Assembly (NCBI RefSeq): GCF_000282215.1
Contig: NZ_AKJS01000146.1
Location: forward strand, 1-49,536
From: Pseudomonas sp. GM21
Lineage (GTDB): Bacteria > Pseudomonadota > Gammaproteobacteria > Pseudomonadales > Pseudomonadaceae
Reading direction: 5' to 3'
Length of the DNA stretch: 49,536 bases
Positions 1 through 8,816 of this stretch are shown here, piece after piece (position 1 is the stretch's first letter; each line of letters starts with the position of its first letter). The position numbers and the translations under genes are program-made. The notes below the pieces were generated by a model. The model ran no database searches and was not told where the DNA came from. It was given only the letters and a program-made list of their open reading frames with translations.

Positions 1-703
1 CGGGAGCCGGTGTGGCGGGTGCTGCCACAACTGGAGCAACGTTGTGCGTCGGGGTAACCGGCGTCGGGGTTGTCGGTGTTACATCTGGTGCAGTGGCTTC
101 AGCTACAGCCGGCGTTTCGGAGGAGGTTTCAGCTTGCGGCAGAGCCAGCGGGGTAGCGCCTTCAGTCTGACCTTGCGCGACGGCCTGATCTTCCGGCTCA
201 TCCAGCGGATGGATCTGGGTGGTCCCGTCGGCGCCCTCCACTTCAACGTGTTCCGGGCTCAGACTGATAAAATCCTTGGTGCGCAGCGAAGTTTGATCCT
301 GCCACCAGACAAAACCGCCGCCAATCACGGCGATCAGCAACAACAGGCTGACAATACGCAAAATAGTATGGGAAACCCGCACCGGCTCTTCGATACGACC
401 CAGGCTGTGCACGCTGCTGCCGTGGGAATCGGTGCCCGTCGATTGATCGAACTGCTGGACAAGAACGGCCTGGTCCATGCCCAGCAATTTGGCGTACGCA
501 CGGATATAGCCGCGAGCAAAGGTATGCCCTGGCAGCTTGTCGAAGGCGCCGGCTTCCAGATTGCTCAAGGAGGTGACAGTGAGGTTGAGCTTGAGGGCCA
601 CTTCGGCCAGCGACCAGCCATTGCTTTCGCGGGCCTGGCGCAAAGTCTCACCGGGGTTAACGCGATTCGCTGCTACAACTTCGGGATGCGCCGCTTTCAT
701 CAT
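1..703 (-). CDS. rodZ: RodZ-like cytoskeletal/HTH membrane protein (3' end cut by the window)
   Basis: Reading leftward from ATG at 703 there is an open frame to the window edge with no stop, so the C-terminus is missing. Residues about 15-80 form a Cro/RodZ-type helix-turn-helix (RQARESNGWSLAEVALKL, then GHTFARGYIRAYAKLLG). A single membrane segment follows near residues 110-132 (ILRIVSLLLLIAVIGGGFVW), then a Thr/Pro/Ala-rich periplasmic linker. This is the RodZ layout; the family links MreB to the cell-wall elongation machinery. The start overlaps the pilF stop by ATGA, so translation is probably coupled. The order pilF-rodZ downstream of rlmN is common in Pseudomonas, where ispG usually follows. 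Confidence 0.9.
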   Translation of the reverse strand, partial: MMKAAHPEVVAANRVNPGETLRQARESNGWSLAEVALKLNLTVTSLSNLEAGAFDKLPGHTFARGYIRAYAKLLGMDQAVLVQQFDQSTGTDSHGSSVHSLGRIEEPVRVSHTILRIVSLLLLIAVIGGGFVWWQDQTSLRTKDFISLSPEHVEVEGADGTTQIHPLDEPEDQAVAQGQTEGATPLALPQAETSSETPAVAEATAPDVTPTTPTPVTPTHNVAPVVAAPATPAP

Positions 704-1458
704 TGCTCCGACAGGTATTGCTGATATTCCGGCGTACCGGGATAGAGTCGTTTTAGTTGCAGGCCCGCACTGGCGGCCTTGTCGCGATCATCAAACACTG
801 TTGCCAGCCGAACGCCGAGCAATAGACTACGTGCATTTTGCTCGGCCAGCAGGCTAAAACGATCGTAATAGTCACGCGCGGGCACATAATGCCTGTCTTC
901 GAAGGACAACTCAGCCATTTCGAGCAATGCACGTGGCTGTTGGCGATTCAAACGCAGGGCTTTTTCCAGTTGCTGCTGCGCGAGATCACGCTCACCCAGC
1001 TTTGATGCGGTCATGCCCAGGTTCTCGAATACTCGCGAACGCTCAGGATACAGCGTATCGGCGGCGGCCTGTTCAAAGCGCTCGTACGCCTCTTTGTAAC
1101 GTTTTTCTTCGAACAGAAAACTGCCGTAGTTGTTCAGGATGCGCGCATCGTTGGGGCGGGAGGACAGCGCCTTGCGAAAATGCTGGTCTGCCAGTCCAGG
1201 CTCCATTTCAGCCTGAAACACCAGCCCTAATGCCGCATTGGCATCCGGGTCCGAGCCATCCAGCTCCAACGCCTTTTTCAGTGGGACTTTTGCGCGCTCG
1301 GTCATGCCTTGTTGCAAATAACCCAAGCCCAGTTGCACGTAGGCAACACGCGCCTCATCGCGGCCCTTGCTGGTCTTCATCGGGTTGAAATCGCCCGACA
1401 GGACACAACCAGCACACAGGCTGGCCCACAGCAAAAGCAGCGCGAAGCGCAGGGACAT
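700..1458 (-). CDS. pilF: Type IV pilus biogenesis/stability lipoprotein PilF (PilW family)
   Basis: 252 aa. The N-terminus is a lipoprotein signal (MSLRFALLLLWASLCAGC), with Cys18 as the likely lipidated residue. The rest is tetratricopeptide repeats, for example VAYVQLGLGYLQQGMTERA and ANAALGLVFQAEMEPGLADQ. In this family the protein is an outer-membrane pilotin that helps the PilQ secretin assemble. The start at 1458 is chosen because it has an AGGA ribosome site and begins exactly at the signal peptide; an upstream in-frame extension would hide the signal. The gene starts 17 bp after rlmN and overlaps rodZ by 4 bp, so all three are probably co-transcribed. Confidence 0.92.
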   Translation of the reverse strand: MSLRFALLLLWASLCAGCVLSGDFNPMKTSKGRDEARVAYVQLGLGYLQQGMTERAKVPLKKALELDGSDPDANAALGLVFQAEMEPGLADQHFRKALSSRPNDARILNNYGSFLFEEKRYKEAYERFEQAAADTLYPERSRVFENLGMTASKLGERDLAQQQLEKALRLNRQQPRALLEMAELSFEDRHYVPARDYYDRFSLLAEQNARSLLLGVRLATVFDDRDKAASAGLQLKRLYPGTPEYQQYLSEQ

Positions 1459-1475
1459 AGAGATCCTCTCTTGAA

Positions 1476-2618
1476 TTATTTCGCGGCGTTTTGCGCCATA
1501 TCGTTTTCGGCGCTCAACTCGCGCACGGCGATATAACGTTCGCTGCGACGGGTGCGATCCAGCACCTGCCCTACCAATTGGCCACACGCGGCATCGATGT
1601 CTTCACCGCGGGTGGTGCGTACGGTGACGTTGAAGCCTGCATGGTGAAGCTGATCCTGAAACCGGCGAATCGCGTTGTTGCTCGGGCGCTCGTAACCGGA
1701 ATGCGGGAACGGGTTGAACGGAATCAGGTTGATCTTGCACGGGATGTTCTTGAGCAACTCGATCATCTCAACGGCATGTTCAACCTTGTCGTTGATGTCC
1801 TTGAGCAAGGTGTACTCAATGGTCAGCACGCGCTTTTCGCCCAGGGACGACATGTAGCGCTGGCACGATTCAAGCAGCATCTTAAGCGGATACTTCTTGT
1901 TGATCGGCACCAATTGGTTACGCAATGCGTCATTCGGGGCGTGCAGGGACAACGCCAGCGAGACGTCGATGTGCTTGGACAGCTCATCGATCATCGGCAC
2001 CACGCCGGAGGTCGACAGGGTCACTCGGCGCTTGGAAATGCCGTAGCCCAGGTCGTCCATCATCAGATGCATGGCCGCGACAACGTTGTCGAAGTTCAGC
2101 AGCGGCTCGCCCATGCCCATCATCACCACGTTGGTGATGGCACGGTCGGCGGTCGCCGGTATGCTGCCGAACGATTTATTGGCAATCCACACCTGACCGA
2201 TGACTTCGGCGGCGGTGAGGTTACTGTTGAAACCTTGCTTGCCGGTGGAGCAGAAACTGCAATCCAGGGCACAGCCTGCCTGGGACGAAACGCACAGAGT
2301 GCCGCGTTTGCCCTGGGGAATGTACACGGTCTCGACGCAGCTGCCGGACGCCACGCGCACCACCCACTTACGGGTGCCGTCGGTGGAAATGTCCTCGCTG
2401 ACCACTTCTGGACCACGAACTTCGGCAATAGCCTTGAGCTTGTCGCGCAAGGCCTTGCTGACGTTCGTCATGGCGTCGAAATCATCGACGCCAAGGTGGT
2501 GAATCCATTTCATTACCTGACCGGCACGGAAACGCTTCTCCCCGATTGAGTCGAAGAATTTTTCCATTTCCTGTTGAGTCAGACCCAGCAGGTTGGTTTT
2601 TACAGTCGATGTAGTCAT
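1476..2618 (-). CDS. rlmN: 23S rRNA A2503 / tRNA A37 C2-methyltransferase RlmN
   Basis: 380 aa radical-SAM enzyme. The cluster motif is CALDCSFC, with Cys116, Cys120 and Cys123 binding the [4Fe-4S] cluster. The family makes 2-methyladenosine in 23S rRNA and some tRNAs, using a methyl-cysteine intermediate; a conserved Cys near the C-terminus (AACGQL) fits that role. ATG at 2618 is chosen for the AAGG-type ribosome site just upstream; an in-frame start eight codons earlier is possible. It follows ndk by 27 bp on the same strand. Confidence 0.96.
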   Translation of the reverse strand: MTTSTVKTNLLGLTQQEMEKFFDSIGEKRFRAGQVMKWIHHLGVDDFDAMTNVSKALRDKLKAIAEVRGPEVVSEDISTDGTRKWVVRVASGSCVETVYIPQGKRGTLCVSSQAGCALDCSFCSTGKQGFNSNLTAAEVIGQVWIANKSFGSIPATADRAITNVVMMGMGEPLLNFDNVVAAMHLMMDDLGYGISKRRVTLSTSGVVPMIDELSKHIDVSLALSLHAPNDALRNQLVPINKKYPLKMLLESCQRYMSSLGEKRVLTIEYTLLKDINDKVEHAVEMIELLKNIPCKINLIPFNPFPHSGYERPSNNAIRRFQDQLHHAGFNVTVRTTRGEDIDAACGQLVGQVLDRTRRSERYIAVRELSAENDMAQNAAK

Positions 2619-2645
2619 GGATTCACCTTCACTCTTAAGCAATGC

Positions 2646-3071
2646 TTAGCGAGTGGTTACTTCAGTAGCTGCGAAGAAGTACGAGATTTCGCGAGCAGCT
2701 GCGGCTTCGGAGTCCGAACCGTGTACAGCGTTGGCGTCGATGGAATCAGCGAAGTCAGCGCGGATGGTGCCGGCAGCAGCTTCTTTAGGGTTGGTAGCGC
2801 CCATCAGCTCACGGTTCAGAGCGATAGCGTTTTCGCCTTCCAGAACCTGAACAACAACCGGGCCGGAGATCATGAAAGCAACCAGGTCGCCGAAGAAACC
2901 ACGAGCGCTGTGCTCAGCGTAGAAGCCTTCAGCTTCAGCTTTGGACAGTTGCTTCAGTTTCGAAGCTACAACGCGCAGGCCTGCTTTTTCGAAACGAGTG
3001 GTGATCTCGCCGATGACGTTTTTTGCAACAGCGTCAGGCTTGATGATGGAGAAAGTACGTTGAACAGCCAT
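2646..3071 (-). CDS. ndk: Nucleoside diphosphate kinase
   Basis: 141 aa, the usual length for bacterial Ndk. It transfers the gamma-phosphate of ATP to nucleoside diphosphates through a phospho-histidine. Seen: the start MAVQRTFSIIKPDAV and the active-site segment IDANAVHGSDS with catalytic His117. It has its own likely promoter at 3117-3145, inside the terminator hairpin that follows iscX, so it can be read separately from the isc operon. rlmN, pilF and rodZ follow closely and may depend on this promoter. Confidence 0.98.
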   Translation of the reverse strand: MAVQRTFSIIKPDAVAKNVIGEITTRFEKAGLRVVASKLKQLSKAEAEGFYAEHSARGFFGDLVAFMISGPVVVQVLEGENAIALNRELMGATNPKEAAAGTIRADFADSIDANAVHGSDSEAAAAREISYFFAATEVTTR

Positions 3072-3099
3072 GGTGTAACTCCAGAAACGGTAATTTGTG

Positions 3100-3130
3100 A
3101 AAAATTAAACCCGCGAATTATACGCGGGTT
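3100..3130 (-). terminator. Predicted rho-independent terminator after iscX
   Basis: Stem AACCCGCG / CGCGGGTT (3123-3130 with 3108-3115), 7-nt loop, then TAATTTTT on the minus strand. It closes the isc operon about 35 bp after iscX and overlaps the ndk promoter. Confidence 0.7.
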
Positions 3131-3145
3131 ATTGGGTATTGCCTA
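3117..3145 (-). promoter_or_regulatory. Predicted sigma-70 promoter of ndk
   Basis: Reading leftward: TAGGCA (-35, at 3140-3145), 17-bp spacer, perfect TATAAT (-10, at 3117-3122). It lies 46 bp upstream of the ndk start. The -10 box sits in the loop of the predicted isc terminator hairpin. Seen in sequence; activity is inferred. Confidence 0.65.
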
Positions 3146-3163
3146 ACTGCGTACGGCGCAGAC

Positions 3164-3364
3164 TCAGTCTGCTTCTTCGATCCAGGCGGCCTGAATGGCT
3201 TCAAGCACCTTCTCGCCACCGCGGGTCGGATCATCACTGAACTCGGGCAATGCCAGCACCCATTGGTGCAGATCGACGAAGTTCACATAACGCGGATCCA
3301 CTTCCGGCCTGGACTCAGCCAGCTGGATCGCGATTTCAAGCACATCAACCCATTTCAGACTCAT
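3164..3364 (-). CDS. iscX: Fe-S assembly protein IscX
   Basis: 66 aa acidic protein (MSLKWVDVLEIAIQLAESRP...), the usual IscX length. It contains the family's YVNFVDLHQWV segment. IscX binds IscS and iron and is thought to modulate cluster assembly. Last gene of the isc operon, 14 bp after fdx, and followed by the terminator. Confidence 0.96.
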   Translation of the reverse strand: MSLKWVDVLEIAIQLAESRPEVDPRYVNFVDLHQWVLALPEFSDDPTRGGEKVLEAIQAAWIEEAD

Positions 3365-3378
3365 GTCGCTTCCTTGAA

Positions 3379-3720
3379 TCAGTGCGGCGCTTCTGCCGCA
3401 TGGTTGAGCGAATATTTCGGAATTTCAACCGTCAGGTCTTCAGTCCCGACTTTGGCCTGACAGGCCAGGCGGGACTGAGCTTCCAGCCCCCAAGCCTTAT
3501 CAAGATAGTCTTCTTCCAGCTCGTCAGCCTCTTCCAGCGAGTCAAAGCCTTCACGAATCAGGCAGTGACAGGTGGTGCAAGCGCAGACGCCGCCACAGGC
3601 GCTTTCCATCTCGATATGGTGCTCATGCGCCAGTTCGAGGATGGAAGTACCGGTCGCAGCCTCAACAACCATGCCTTCCGGGCAAAACTTCTCGTGTGGC
3701 AGAAAAATGACCTGCGGCAT
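3379..3720 (-). CDS. fdx: Adrenodoxin-type [2Fe-2S] ferredoxin of the ISC system
   Basis: 113 aa. The cluster ligands are Cys42, Cys48, Cys51 (CGGVCACTTC, the CX5CX2C pattern) and Cys87. This is the vertebrate-type ferredoxin that supplies electrons for cluster synthesis on IscU. It lies between hscA (2-bp gap) and iscX. Confidence 0.97.
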   Translation of the reverse strand: MPQVIFLPHEKFCPEGMVVEAATGTSILELAHEHHIEMESACGGVCACTTCHCLIREGFDSLEEADELEEDYLDKAWGLEAQSRLACQAKVGTEDLTVEIPKYSLNHAAEAPH

Positions 3721-3722
3721 CG

Positions 3723-5585
3723 TTATTCCTCAATCTCATTCAGGTTGCGCCCCGCCAGCGCGGCTTTCACCGTCGAGTCCAGGCGGCGGGCAGCAAAGGC
3801 ATCGGTCACTTGCGACAGACGTTTGGTCTGCTGCTCGATGGCGTAACCATCAGTACCTTTCATCAGTTCGGTCAGTTCCTGCATCTGCAATTCGATGACC
3901 ATGCGCTCTTCGGCGTCGAGCAAGCGCTCGCCATCGACATCGAGGGCGCCCTGCACCGCTTCGATCAGGCGCTGGGCATCGACCTGCTGCTCACGCAACA
4001 CCCGAGCGACCTTGTCGTCGTTGGCGTGCTGGAACGAGTCTTTGAGCATCTTGGCAATTTCACCATCCGTCAGACCGTAAGACGGCTTGACCTGGATACT
4101 GGCCTCAATGCCCGAGCCCAGCTCGCGGGCAGAAACACTGAGCAGACCGTCAGCATCGACCTGAAAGGTCACGCGGATCTTCGCCGCACCGGCCACCATC
4201 GCCGGAATGCCGCGCAATTCAAAGCGCGCCAGGGATCGGCAGTCGCTGATCAGCTCGCGCTCACCCTGCAACACGTGGATCGCCATGGCCGACTGGCCAT
4301 CTTTGTAAGTCGTAAAGTCCTGGGCACGAGCGACGGGGATGGTGGTGTTACGCGGAATCACCTTCTCCATCAGGCCGCCCATGGTTTCCAGCCCCAGGGA
4401 CAACGGAATCACGTCGAGCAACAGCAGCTCATCGCCATCGCGCTTGTTGCCAGCCAGCGTATCGGCCTGGATCGCGGCACCGATGGCCACCACTTGATCC
4501 GGATCGATTTCGGTCAGTGGCTGACGACCAAAAGCCTCGGCGACGGCTTCGCGAACGCGAGGTACGCGAGTCGAACCACCGACCATGACCACTGCATGCA
4601 CTTCTTCTAGCTCGATACCGGAATCACGCACTGCGCGGCGACAGGCTTTCAGGCTGCGAGCGACCATCGGCTCGATCAACGCGTCGAACGCTTCGCGGGT
4701 CATCTCGGCTTTCCAGTCGCCATGAGCCACTTCGACCGACGAGGCATTGGTCAGCGCTTCTTTGGCCGCACAGGCCGTTTGCAGCAGTTGACGCTGTGTG
4801 CCCGGATCGAGGTTGGCGGACAAACCGGCGCTCTCGATGATCCAACCAGCAATCGCGTGATCGAAGTCATCGCCGCCCAGCGCGCTGTCGCCGCCGGTAG
4901 CCAGGACCTCAAACACGCCGCCCGTCAGGCGCAGAATCGAAATATCGAAGGTGCCGCCGCCCAGGTCATAAATGGCAACCAGGCCTTCAGCATGCTGATC
5001 CAGACCATAAGCCACCGCCGCCGCAGTCGGCTCATTGAGCAGACGCAGGACGTTCAGACCAGCCAGTTTGGCCGCGTCCTTGGTGGCTTGACGCTGCGCA
5101 TCATCGAAATAGGCCGGAACGGTGATAACCGCGCCGACCAGCTCACCACCCAACGTCGCTTCGGCGCGCTGACGCAGCACTTTCAGGATATCGGCGGAGA
5201 CTTCGACCGGGCTTTTCGGCCCCTGAATGGTGTCAATGAACGGCATGTGCGATTCGCCGCCGACAAAGCGGTACGGCAGTTGATCGCCCAATTGCTTGAC
5301 GTCGGACAGACCACGACCCATCAAGCGCTTGACCGACAGCACCGTGTTCAACGGATCGGTCGCGGCAGCCAGCTTGGCTGACTCGCCGACTTCGACGCGA
5401 TCGGCGTGATAGCGCACGGCAGACGGCAGGATAACCCGCCCGTCAGAATCGGCCAGAGGCTCGGAAAGACCACTGCGCAACGCAGCGACCAGCGAATTGG
5501 TAGTGCCCAAGTCGATCCCCACAGCCAGACGACGCTGGTGCGGTTGAGGACTTTGGCCGGGTTCGGCGATCTGCAGTAGGGCCAT
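3723..5585 (-). CDS. hscA: Hsp70-class chaperone HscA
   Basis: 620 aa, DnaK-like. The phosphate-1 loop GIDLGTTNS is at residues 23-31, followed by the ATPase domain (NEPTAAAVAYGLD, DLGGGTFDISIL) and the substrate-binding domain (DVIPLSLGLETMGG). HscA works with HscB to release clusters from IscU, recognising its LPPVK peptide, which is present in the IscU encoded upstream. It starts 51 bp after hscB and ends next to fdx. Confidence 0.97.
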   Translation of the reverse strand: MALLQIAEPGQSPQPHQRRLAVGIDLGTTNSLVAALRSGLSEPLADSDGRVILPSAVRYHADRVEVGESAKLAAATDPLNTVLSVKRLMGRGLSDVKQLGDQLPYRFVGGESHMPFIDTIQGPKSPVEVSADILKVLRQRAEATLGGELVGAVITVPAYFDDAQRQATKDAAKLAGLNVLRLLNEPTAAAVAYGLDQHAEGLVAIYDLGGGTFDISILRLTGGVFEVLATGGDSALGGDDFDHAIAGWIIESAGLSANLDPGTQRQLLQTACAAKEALTNASSVEVAHGDWKAEMTREAFDALIEPMVARSLKACRRAVRDSGIELEEVHAVVMVGGSTRVPRVREAVAEAFGRQPLTEIDPDQVVAIGAAIQADTLAGNKRDGDELLLLDVIPLSLGLETMGGLMEKVIPRNTTIPVARAQDFTTYKDGQSAMAIHVLQGERELISDCRSLARFELRGIPAMVAGAAKIRVTFQVDADGLLSVSARELGSGIEASIQVKPSYGLTDGEIAKMLKDSFQHANDDKVARVLREQQVDAQRLIEAVQGALDVDGERLLDAEERMVIELQMQELTELMKGTDGYAIEQQTKRLSQVTDAFAARRLDSTVKAALAGRNLNEIEE

Positions 5586-5636
5586 TGGTATCAGGACTTA
5601 TCTGTATATCAGGCGTGCGACCGGAGCGGCACTGGG

Positions 5637-6158
5637 TTAATCGTCGAGGCGCTCTTCTAACTGGCGCACTTCGTAGGTGAGCTTGTCGAGGAACTGCATG
5701 CGCCGCATCAGGCGTTCGGCCTGTTCACGGTGCTCCGCATCATTCCAACAAGCCGCGAAGCTTTGGTTCAGTACATCCTGGGCGGTTTTCAGCCGACGCT
5801 TGAACGCTGCAACACCGGCCAGATCGGCACTGTCTTGCAAGTCTTCGAGCTCTTCACGCAGCTCCATCTGCTGCAGAAGAAACTCCGGATCATGCACCGT
5901 GACCTCCAGCGGCAGCTCGCCACCATTCAAAGCGAGCAAGTAACGCGCACGCTTGGGGGGACTTTTGAGCGTCTGATAGGCCTCGTTGAGACTCGCGGAT
6001 TGCTCTAGCGCCAACCGCTGCTCACGCTCGGAAGCGTCAGCAAAGCGGTCCGGATGAACACTGCGCGCCAACTCACGGTAGCGCGTAGCCAGCTGGTCGA
6101 GGTCCAGATTGAAACTCGGTTGCAGCTCAAATAAAGCGAAATGACAAGGAGTACCCAC
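5637..6158 (-). CDS. hscB: J-domain co-chaperone HscB
   Basis: 173 aa from a GTG start at 6158, which gives the family N-terminus MGTPCHFALFELQP. An AGG ribosome site precedes it, overlapping the end of iscA. A J-domain with HPD at residues 35-37 is followed by a C-terminal helical domain that binds IscU. HscB stimulates the ATPase of HscA. The upstream in-frame ATG would run into iscA coding sequence and add residues the family lacks, so the GTG is preferred. Confidence 0.94.
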   Translation of the reverse strand: MGTPCHFALFELQPSFNLDLDQLATRYRELARSVHPDRFADASEREQRLALEQSASLNEAYQTLKSPPKRARYLLALNGGELPLEVTVHDPEFLLQQMELREELEDLQDSADLAGVAAFKRRLKTAQDVLNQSFAACWNDAEHREQAERLMRRMQFLDKLTYEVRQLEERLDD

Positions 6159-6166
6159 GACAAGCC

Positions 6167-6490
6167 TCAGATGTTGAAGCTTTCGCCGCAGCCACATTCA
6201 CCGCGTACGTTGGGGTTGTTGAACTTGAAGCCTTCGTTCAACCCTTCCTTGACGAAATCGAGCTCGGTGCCGTCCAGGTAGGCCAGGCTTTTCGGGTCGA
6301 TAATCACTTTTTCACCGTGACTTTCGAACACCTGATCCTCTGCAACCACCTCGTCGACAAACTCCAGCACGTAGGCAAGGCCGGAACAGCCTGTGGTGCG
6401 AACACCCAGACGAATCCCTTCACCTTTGCCGCGCCCGTCGAGGGAGCGCCGCACGTGTCGAGCAGCCGCTTCTGTCATGCTGATAGCCAT
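6167..6490 (-). CDS. iscA: A-type Fe-S carrier IscA
   Basis: 107 aa. Conserved cysteines are Cys35 (TTGCSGLAY) and Cys99/Cys101 (ECGCGESF). A-type carriers pass clusters, mainly [4Fe-4S], to target enzymes. ATG at 6490 (MAISMTEAAA) has a GGAGT ribosome site and gives the normal length, so the longer in-frame start is not used. Lies between iscU and hscB. Confidence 0.97.
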   Translation of the reverse strand: MAISMTEAAARHVRRSLDGRGKGEGIRLGVRTTGCSGLAYVLEFVDEVVAEDQVFESHGEKVIIDPKSLAYLDGTELDFVKEGLNEGFKFNNPNVRGECGCGESFNI

Positions 6491-6524
6491 CGGTGACTCC
6501 TTACTCGTCGCCAAAACCTGAAAG

Positions 6525-6911
6525 TCAGATCAAGCCTTTCTTCTGCTTGTAGTCGCGAACGGCCGCTTTGATAGCGTCTTCAGCGAGTACGGAGCAGTGA
6601 ATTTTCACTGGTGGCAGGGCCAGTTCTTCAGCCAGCTGAGTGTTCTTGATGGTCTCTGCTTCATCCAGAGTCTTGCCTTTCATCCACTCGGTCGCCAGGG
6701 AGCTGGAAGCGATCGCCGAACCGCAACCGTAGGTCTTGAACTTGGCGTCTTCGATGATGCCTTGCTCGTTGACCTTGATTTGCAGGCGCATAACGTCGCC
6801 GCATGCCGGAGCGCCGACCATGCCGGTGCCGACATCAGGATCTTCCGCGTCCATCTTGCCGACGTTGCGCGGGTTTTCGTAGTGGTCGATGACCTTTTCG
6901 CTGTAAGCCAT
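6525..6911 (-). CDS. iscU: Fe-S cluster scaffold IscU
   Basis: 128 aa. Cluster ligands Cys37, Cys63 and Cys106 and the modulating Asp39 (PACGD) are all present. The HscA-recognition peptide LPPVK is at residues 99-103. IscU receives sulphur from IscS and assembles the [2Fe-2S] cluster. It lies 84 bp downstream of iscS. Confidence 0.98.
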   Translation of the reverse strand: MAYSEKVIDHYENPRNVGKMDAEDPDVGTGMVGAPACGDVMRLQIKVNEQGIIEDAKFKTYGCGSAIASSSLATEWMKGKTLDEAETIKNTQLAEELALPPVKIHCSVLAEDAIKAAVRDYKQKKGLI

Positions 6912-6995
6912 GATGCTTATTCCTCACTCATCAGAGAGTCGCTCTTTAAGCCCTGCAAACCTTGGTTTTACAGGGCGGTTCGCGGCGACTTGAAA

Positions 6996-8210
6996 TCAGT
7001 GTGCCGCCCACTCGATTTTCGAAATGTCGACACCGTCTTTGTACATGTCCCACAGCGGCGACAGAGTGCGCAGCTTGGTAACGGCCTCGCAGACTTTCTG
7101 CGCGGCGTAGTCGATTTCTTCTTCGGTGGTGAAACGGCCGAAGGTGAAGCGAATCGAGCTGTGTGCCAGTTCGTCGTTGCGACCCAGGGCGCGCAGTACG
7201 TACGAAGGCTCCAGCGATGCGGAGGTGCAAGCCGAACCGGACGAAACAGCCAGATCCTTGAGCGCCATGATCAGCGACTCGCCTTCAACGTAGTTGAAGC
7301 TCAGGTTCAGGTTGTGCGGTACGCGGGCGGTCATGCTGCCGTTGATGTACAGCTCTTCCAGGCCTTCGACCTGTTTGAAGAAGCGGTCGCTCAGGGCTTT
7401 GATGCGCACGTTTTCGGCAGCCATGTCTTCTTTGGCTACGCGGAAAGCTTCACCCATGCCGACGATCTGGTGGGTCGCCAGGGTGCCGGAACGCATGCCA
7501 CGCTCGTGACCGCCGCCGTGCATGGTCGCTTCGATGCGAACACGCGGCTTGCGGCTGACGTACAGCGCGCCAATGCCTTTAGGGCCGTAGGTTTTGTGGG
7601 CAGAGAAGGACATCAGGTCGACTTTCAGCTTCGACAGGTCGATGTCGACCTTGCCGGTGGACTGAGCGGCGTCGACGTGGAACAGGATGCCCTTGGAGCG
7701 GAGCAGTTCGCCGATGGCTTCGATGTCATTGATGGTGCCGATTTCGTTGTTCACGTGCATGACCGAGACCAGGATGGTGTCGTCACGCAGTGCAGCTTCG
7801 ATCATGGCCGGAGTTACCAGACCATCGGTCTGAGGCTCGAGGTAGGTCACTTCGAAGCCTTCACGCTCCAGTTGGCGCATGGTGTCCAGGACAGCCTTGT
7901 GCTCAATCTTGGTGGTGATCAGGTGTTTGCCCTTGGTCGCATAGAAGTGCGCCGCACCCTTGATTGCCAGGTTGTCGGATTCGGTGGCGCCGGAGGTCCA
8001 GACGATTTCACGCGGATCGGCGTTGACCAGGTCTGCGACCTGACGACGAGCGTTTTCGACGGACTCTTCAGCTTTCCAGCCGAACACGTGGGAACGGGAC
8101 GCCGGGTTACCGAAGTTTCCGTCGACCAGCAGGCATTCACTCATTTTTTGCGCAACACGCGGATCAACCGGGGTCGTCGCAGAGTAATCAAGGTAAATCG
8201 GCAATTTCAT
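6996..8210 (-). CDS. iscS: Cysteine desulfurase IscS
   Basis: 404 aa, the standard length. The PLP-binding lysine is Lys206 (SFSAHKTYGPKG). The persulfide cysteine is Cys328 in the flexible loop SSGSACTSASLEPS. IscS takes sulphur from cysteine for Fe-S clusters and thiolated tRNAs. It follows iscR by about 50 bp in the same operon. Confidence 0.98.
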   Translation of the reverse strand: MKLPIYLDYSATTPVDPRVAQKMSECLLVDGNFGNPASRSHVFGWKAEESVENARRQVADLVNADPREIVWTSGATESDNLAIKGAAHFYATKGKHLITTKIEHKAVLDTMRQLEREGFEVTYLEPQTDGLVTPAMIEAALRDDTILVSVMHVNNEIGTINDIEAIGELLRSKGILFHVDAAQSTGKVDIDLSKLKVDLMSFSAHKTYGPKGIGALYVSRKPRVRIEATMHGGGHERGMRSGTLATHQIVGMGEAFRVAKEDMAAENVRIKALSDRFFKQVEGLEELYINGSMTARVPHNLNLSFNYVEGESLIMALKDLAVSSGSACTSASLEPSYVLRALGRNDELAHSSIRFTFGRFTTEEEIDYAAQKVCEAVTKLRTLSPLWDMYKDGVDISKIEWAAH

Positions 8211-8260
8211 GGACTATCTCCTAAATCAGGCTGGCTGGCGTGCCGTTAGCTCTTTGGCTG

Positions 8261-8752
8261 TCATTCGACGGCGGACGCTTCAATCTTGTCCAGGCGTGGC
8301 GCCTTGCTGTTGCAACGGCGCTGGTCCTGACGCTGGGCTATGTCTTGTACCTCACGGCGAGTCACAAGGTCAGCCAAGCTGATACCGCTCAGAAATTCGT
8401 GAATCTGCAGGCTCAGGTCGCACCACAAGTGGTGAGTCAGGCAGGTATCGCCTGAATGGCAATCGCCTTGACCCTGGCATTTGGTTGCATCGACCGATTC
8501 GTTCACCGCATCGATCACCTGAGCCACCTGAATGCCCTGCATGTCGCGGGACAATTGGTAGCCACCACCCGGACCACGGACGCTGGACACCAGATTGCTG
8601 CGGCGCAATTTGGCGAAAAGCTGTTCGAGGTAGGACAGGGAGATGCCTTGGCGCTCGGAGATATCGGCCAGGGACACCGGCCCGTGCTGCGCGTGCAACG
8701 CCAGATCGAGCATGGCGGTCACGGCGTATCGGCCTTTTGTAGTCAGTCGCAT
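8261..8752 (-). CDS. iscR: Rrf2-family [2Fe-2S] regulator IscR
   Basis: 163 aa. The winged helix starts at MRLTTKGRYAVTAMLD, and the recognition region is GISLSYLEQLFAKLRRS. Cluster ligands are Cys92, Cys98 and Cys104 (KCQGQGDCHSGDTC), with His107 in the position of the known histidine ligand. Holo-IscR represses the isc operon in other gamma-proteobacteria; a matching site covers the promoter here. The start at 8752 matches the family; an in-frame TTG two codons earlier is unlikely. Confidence 0.98.
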   Translation of the reverse strand: MRLTTKGRYAVTAMLDLALHAQHGPVSLADISERQGISLSYLEQLFAKLRRSNLVSSVRGPGGGYQLSRDMQGIQVAQVIDAVNESVDATKCQGQGDCHSGDTCLTHHLWCDLSLQIHEFLSGISLADLVTRREVQDIAQRQDQRRCNSKAPRLDKIEASAVE

Positions 8753-8783
8753 GGACAATTACCACGGAGTTCGGAATGAGGCG

Positions 8784-8816
8784 AGTATGCAATTCCCGAG
8801 TATTTAAGTCAACTAT
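8784..8816 (-). promoter_or_regulatory. isc promoter with an IscR type-1-like operator
   Basis: Reading leftward: -35 TTGACT (8807-8812), 17-bp spacer, -10 CATACT (8784-8789). Over the -35 box and spacer, positions 8792-8816, lies a 25-bp site. Its halves ATAGTTGACT and ACTCGGGAAT fit the E. coli type-1 IscR consensus well. A weaker second match (AAACCTGACT at its upstream end) lies next to it at about 8818-8842. Repression by holo-IscR is inferred from this position. Confidence 0.75.

Noticed and set aside
6597..8249. 550-codon plus-strand frame opposite iscU and iscS
   Set aside because: Antisense shadow of two certain genes; no recognisable protein.
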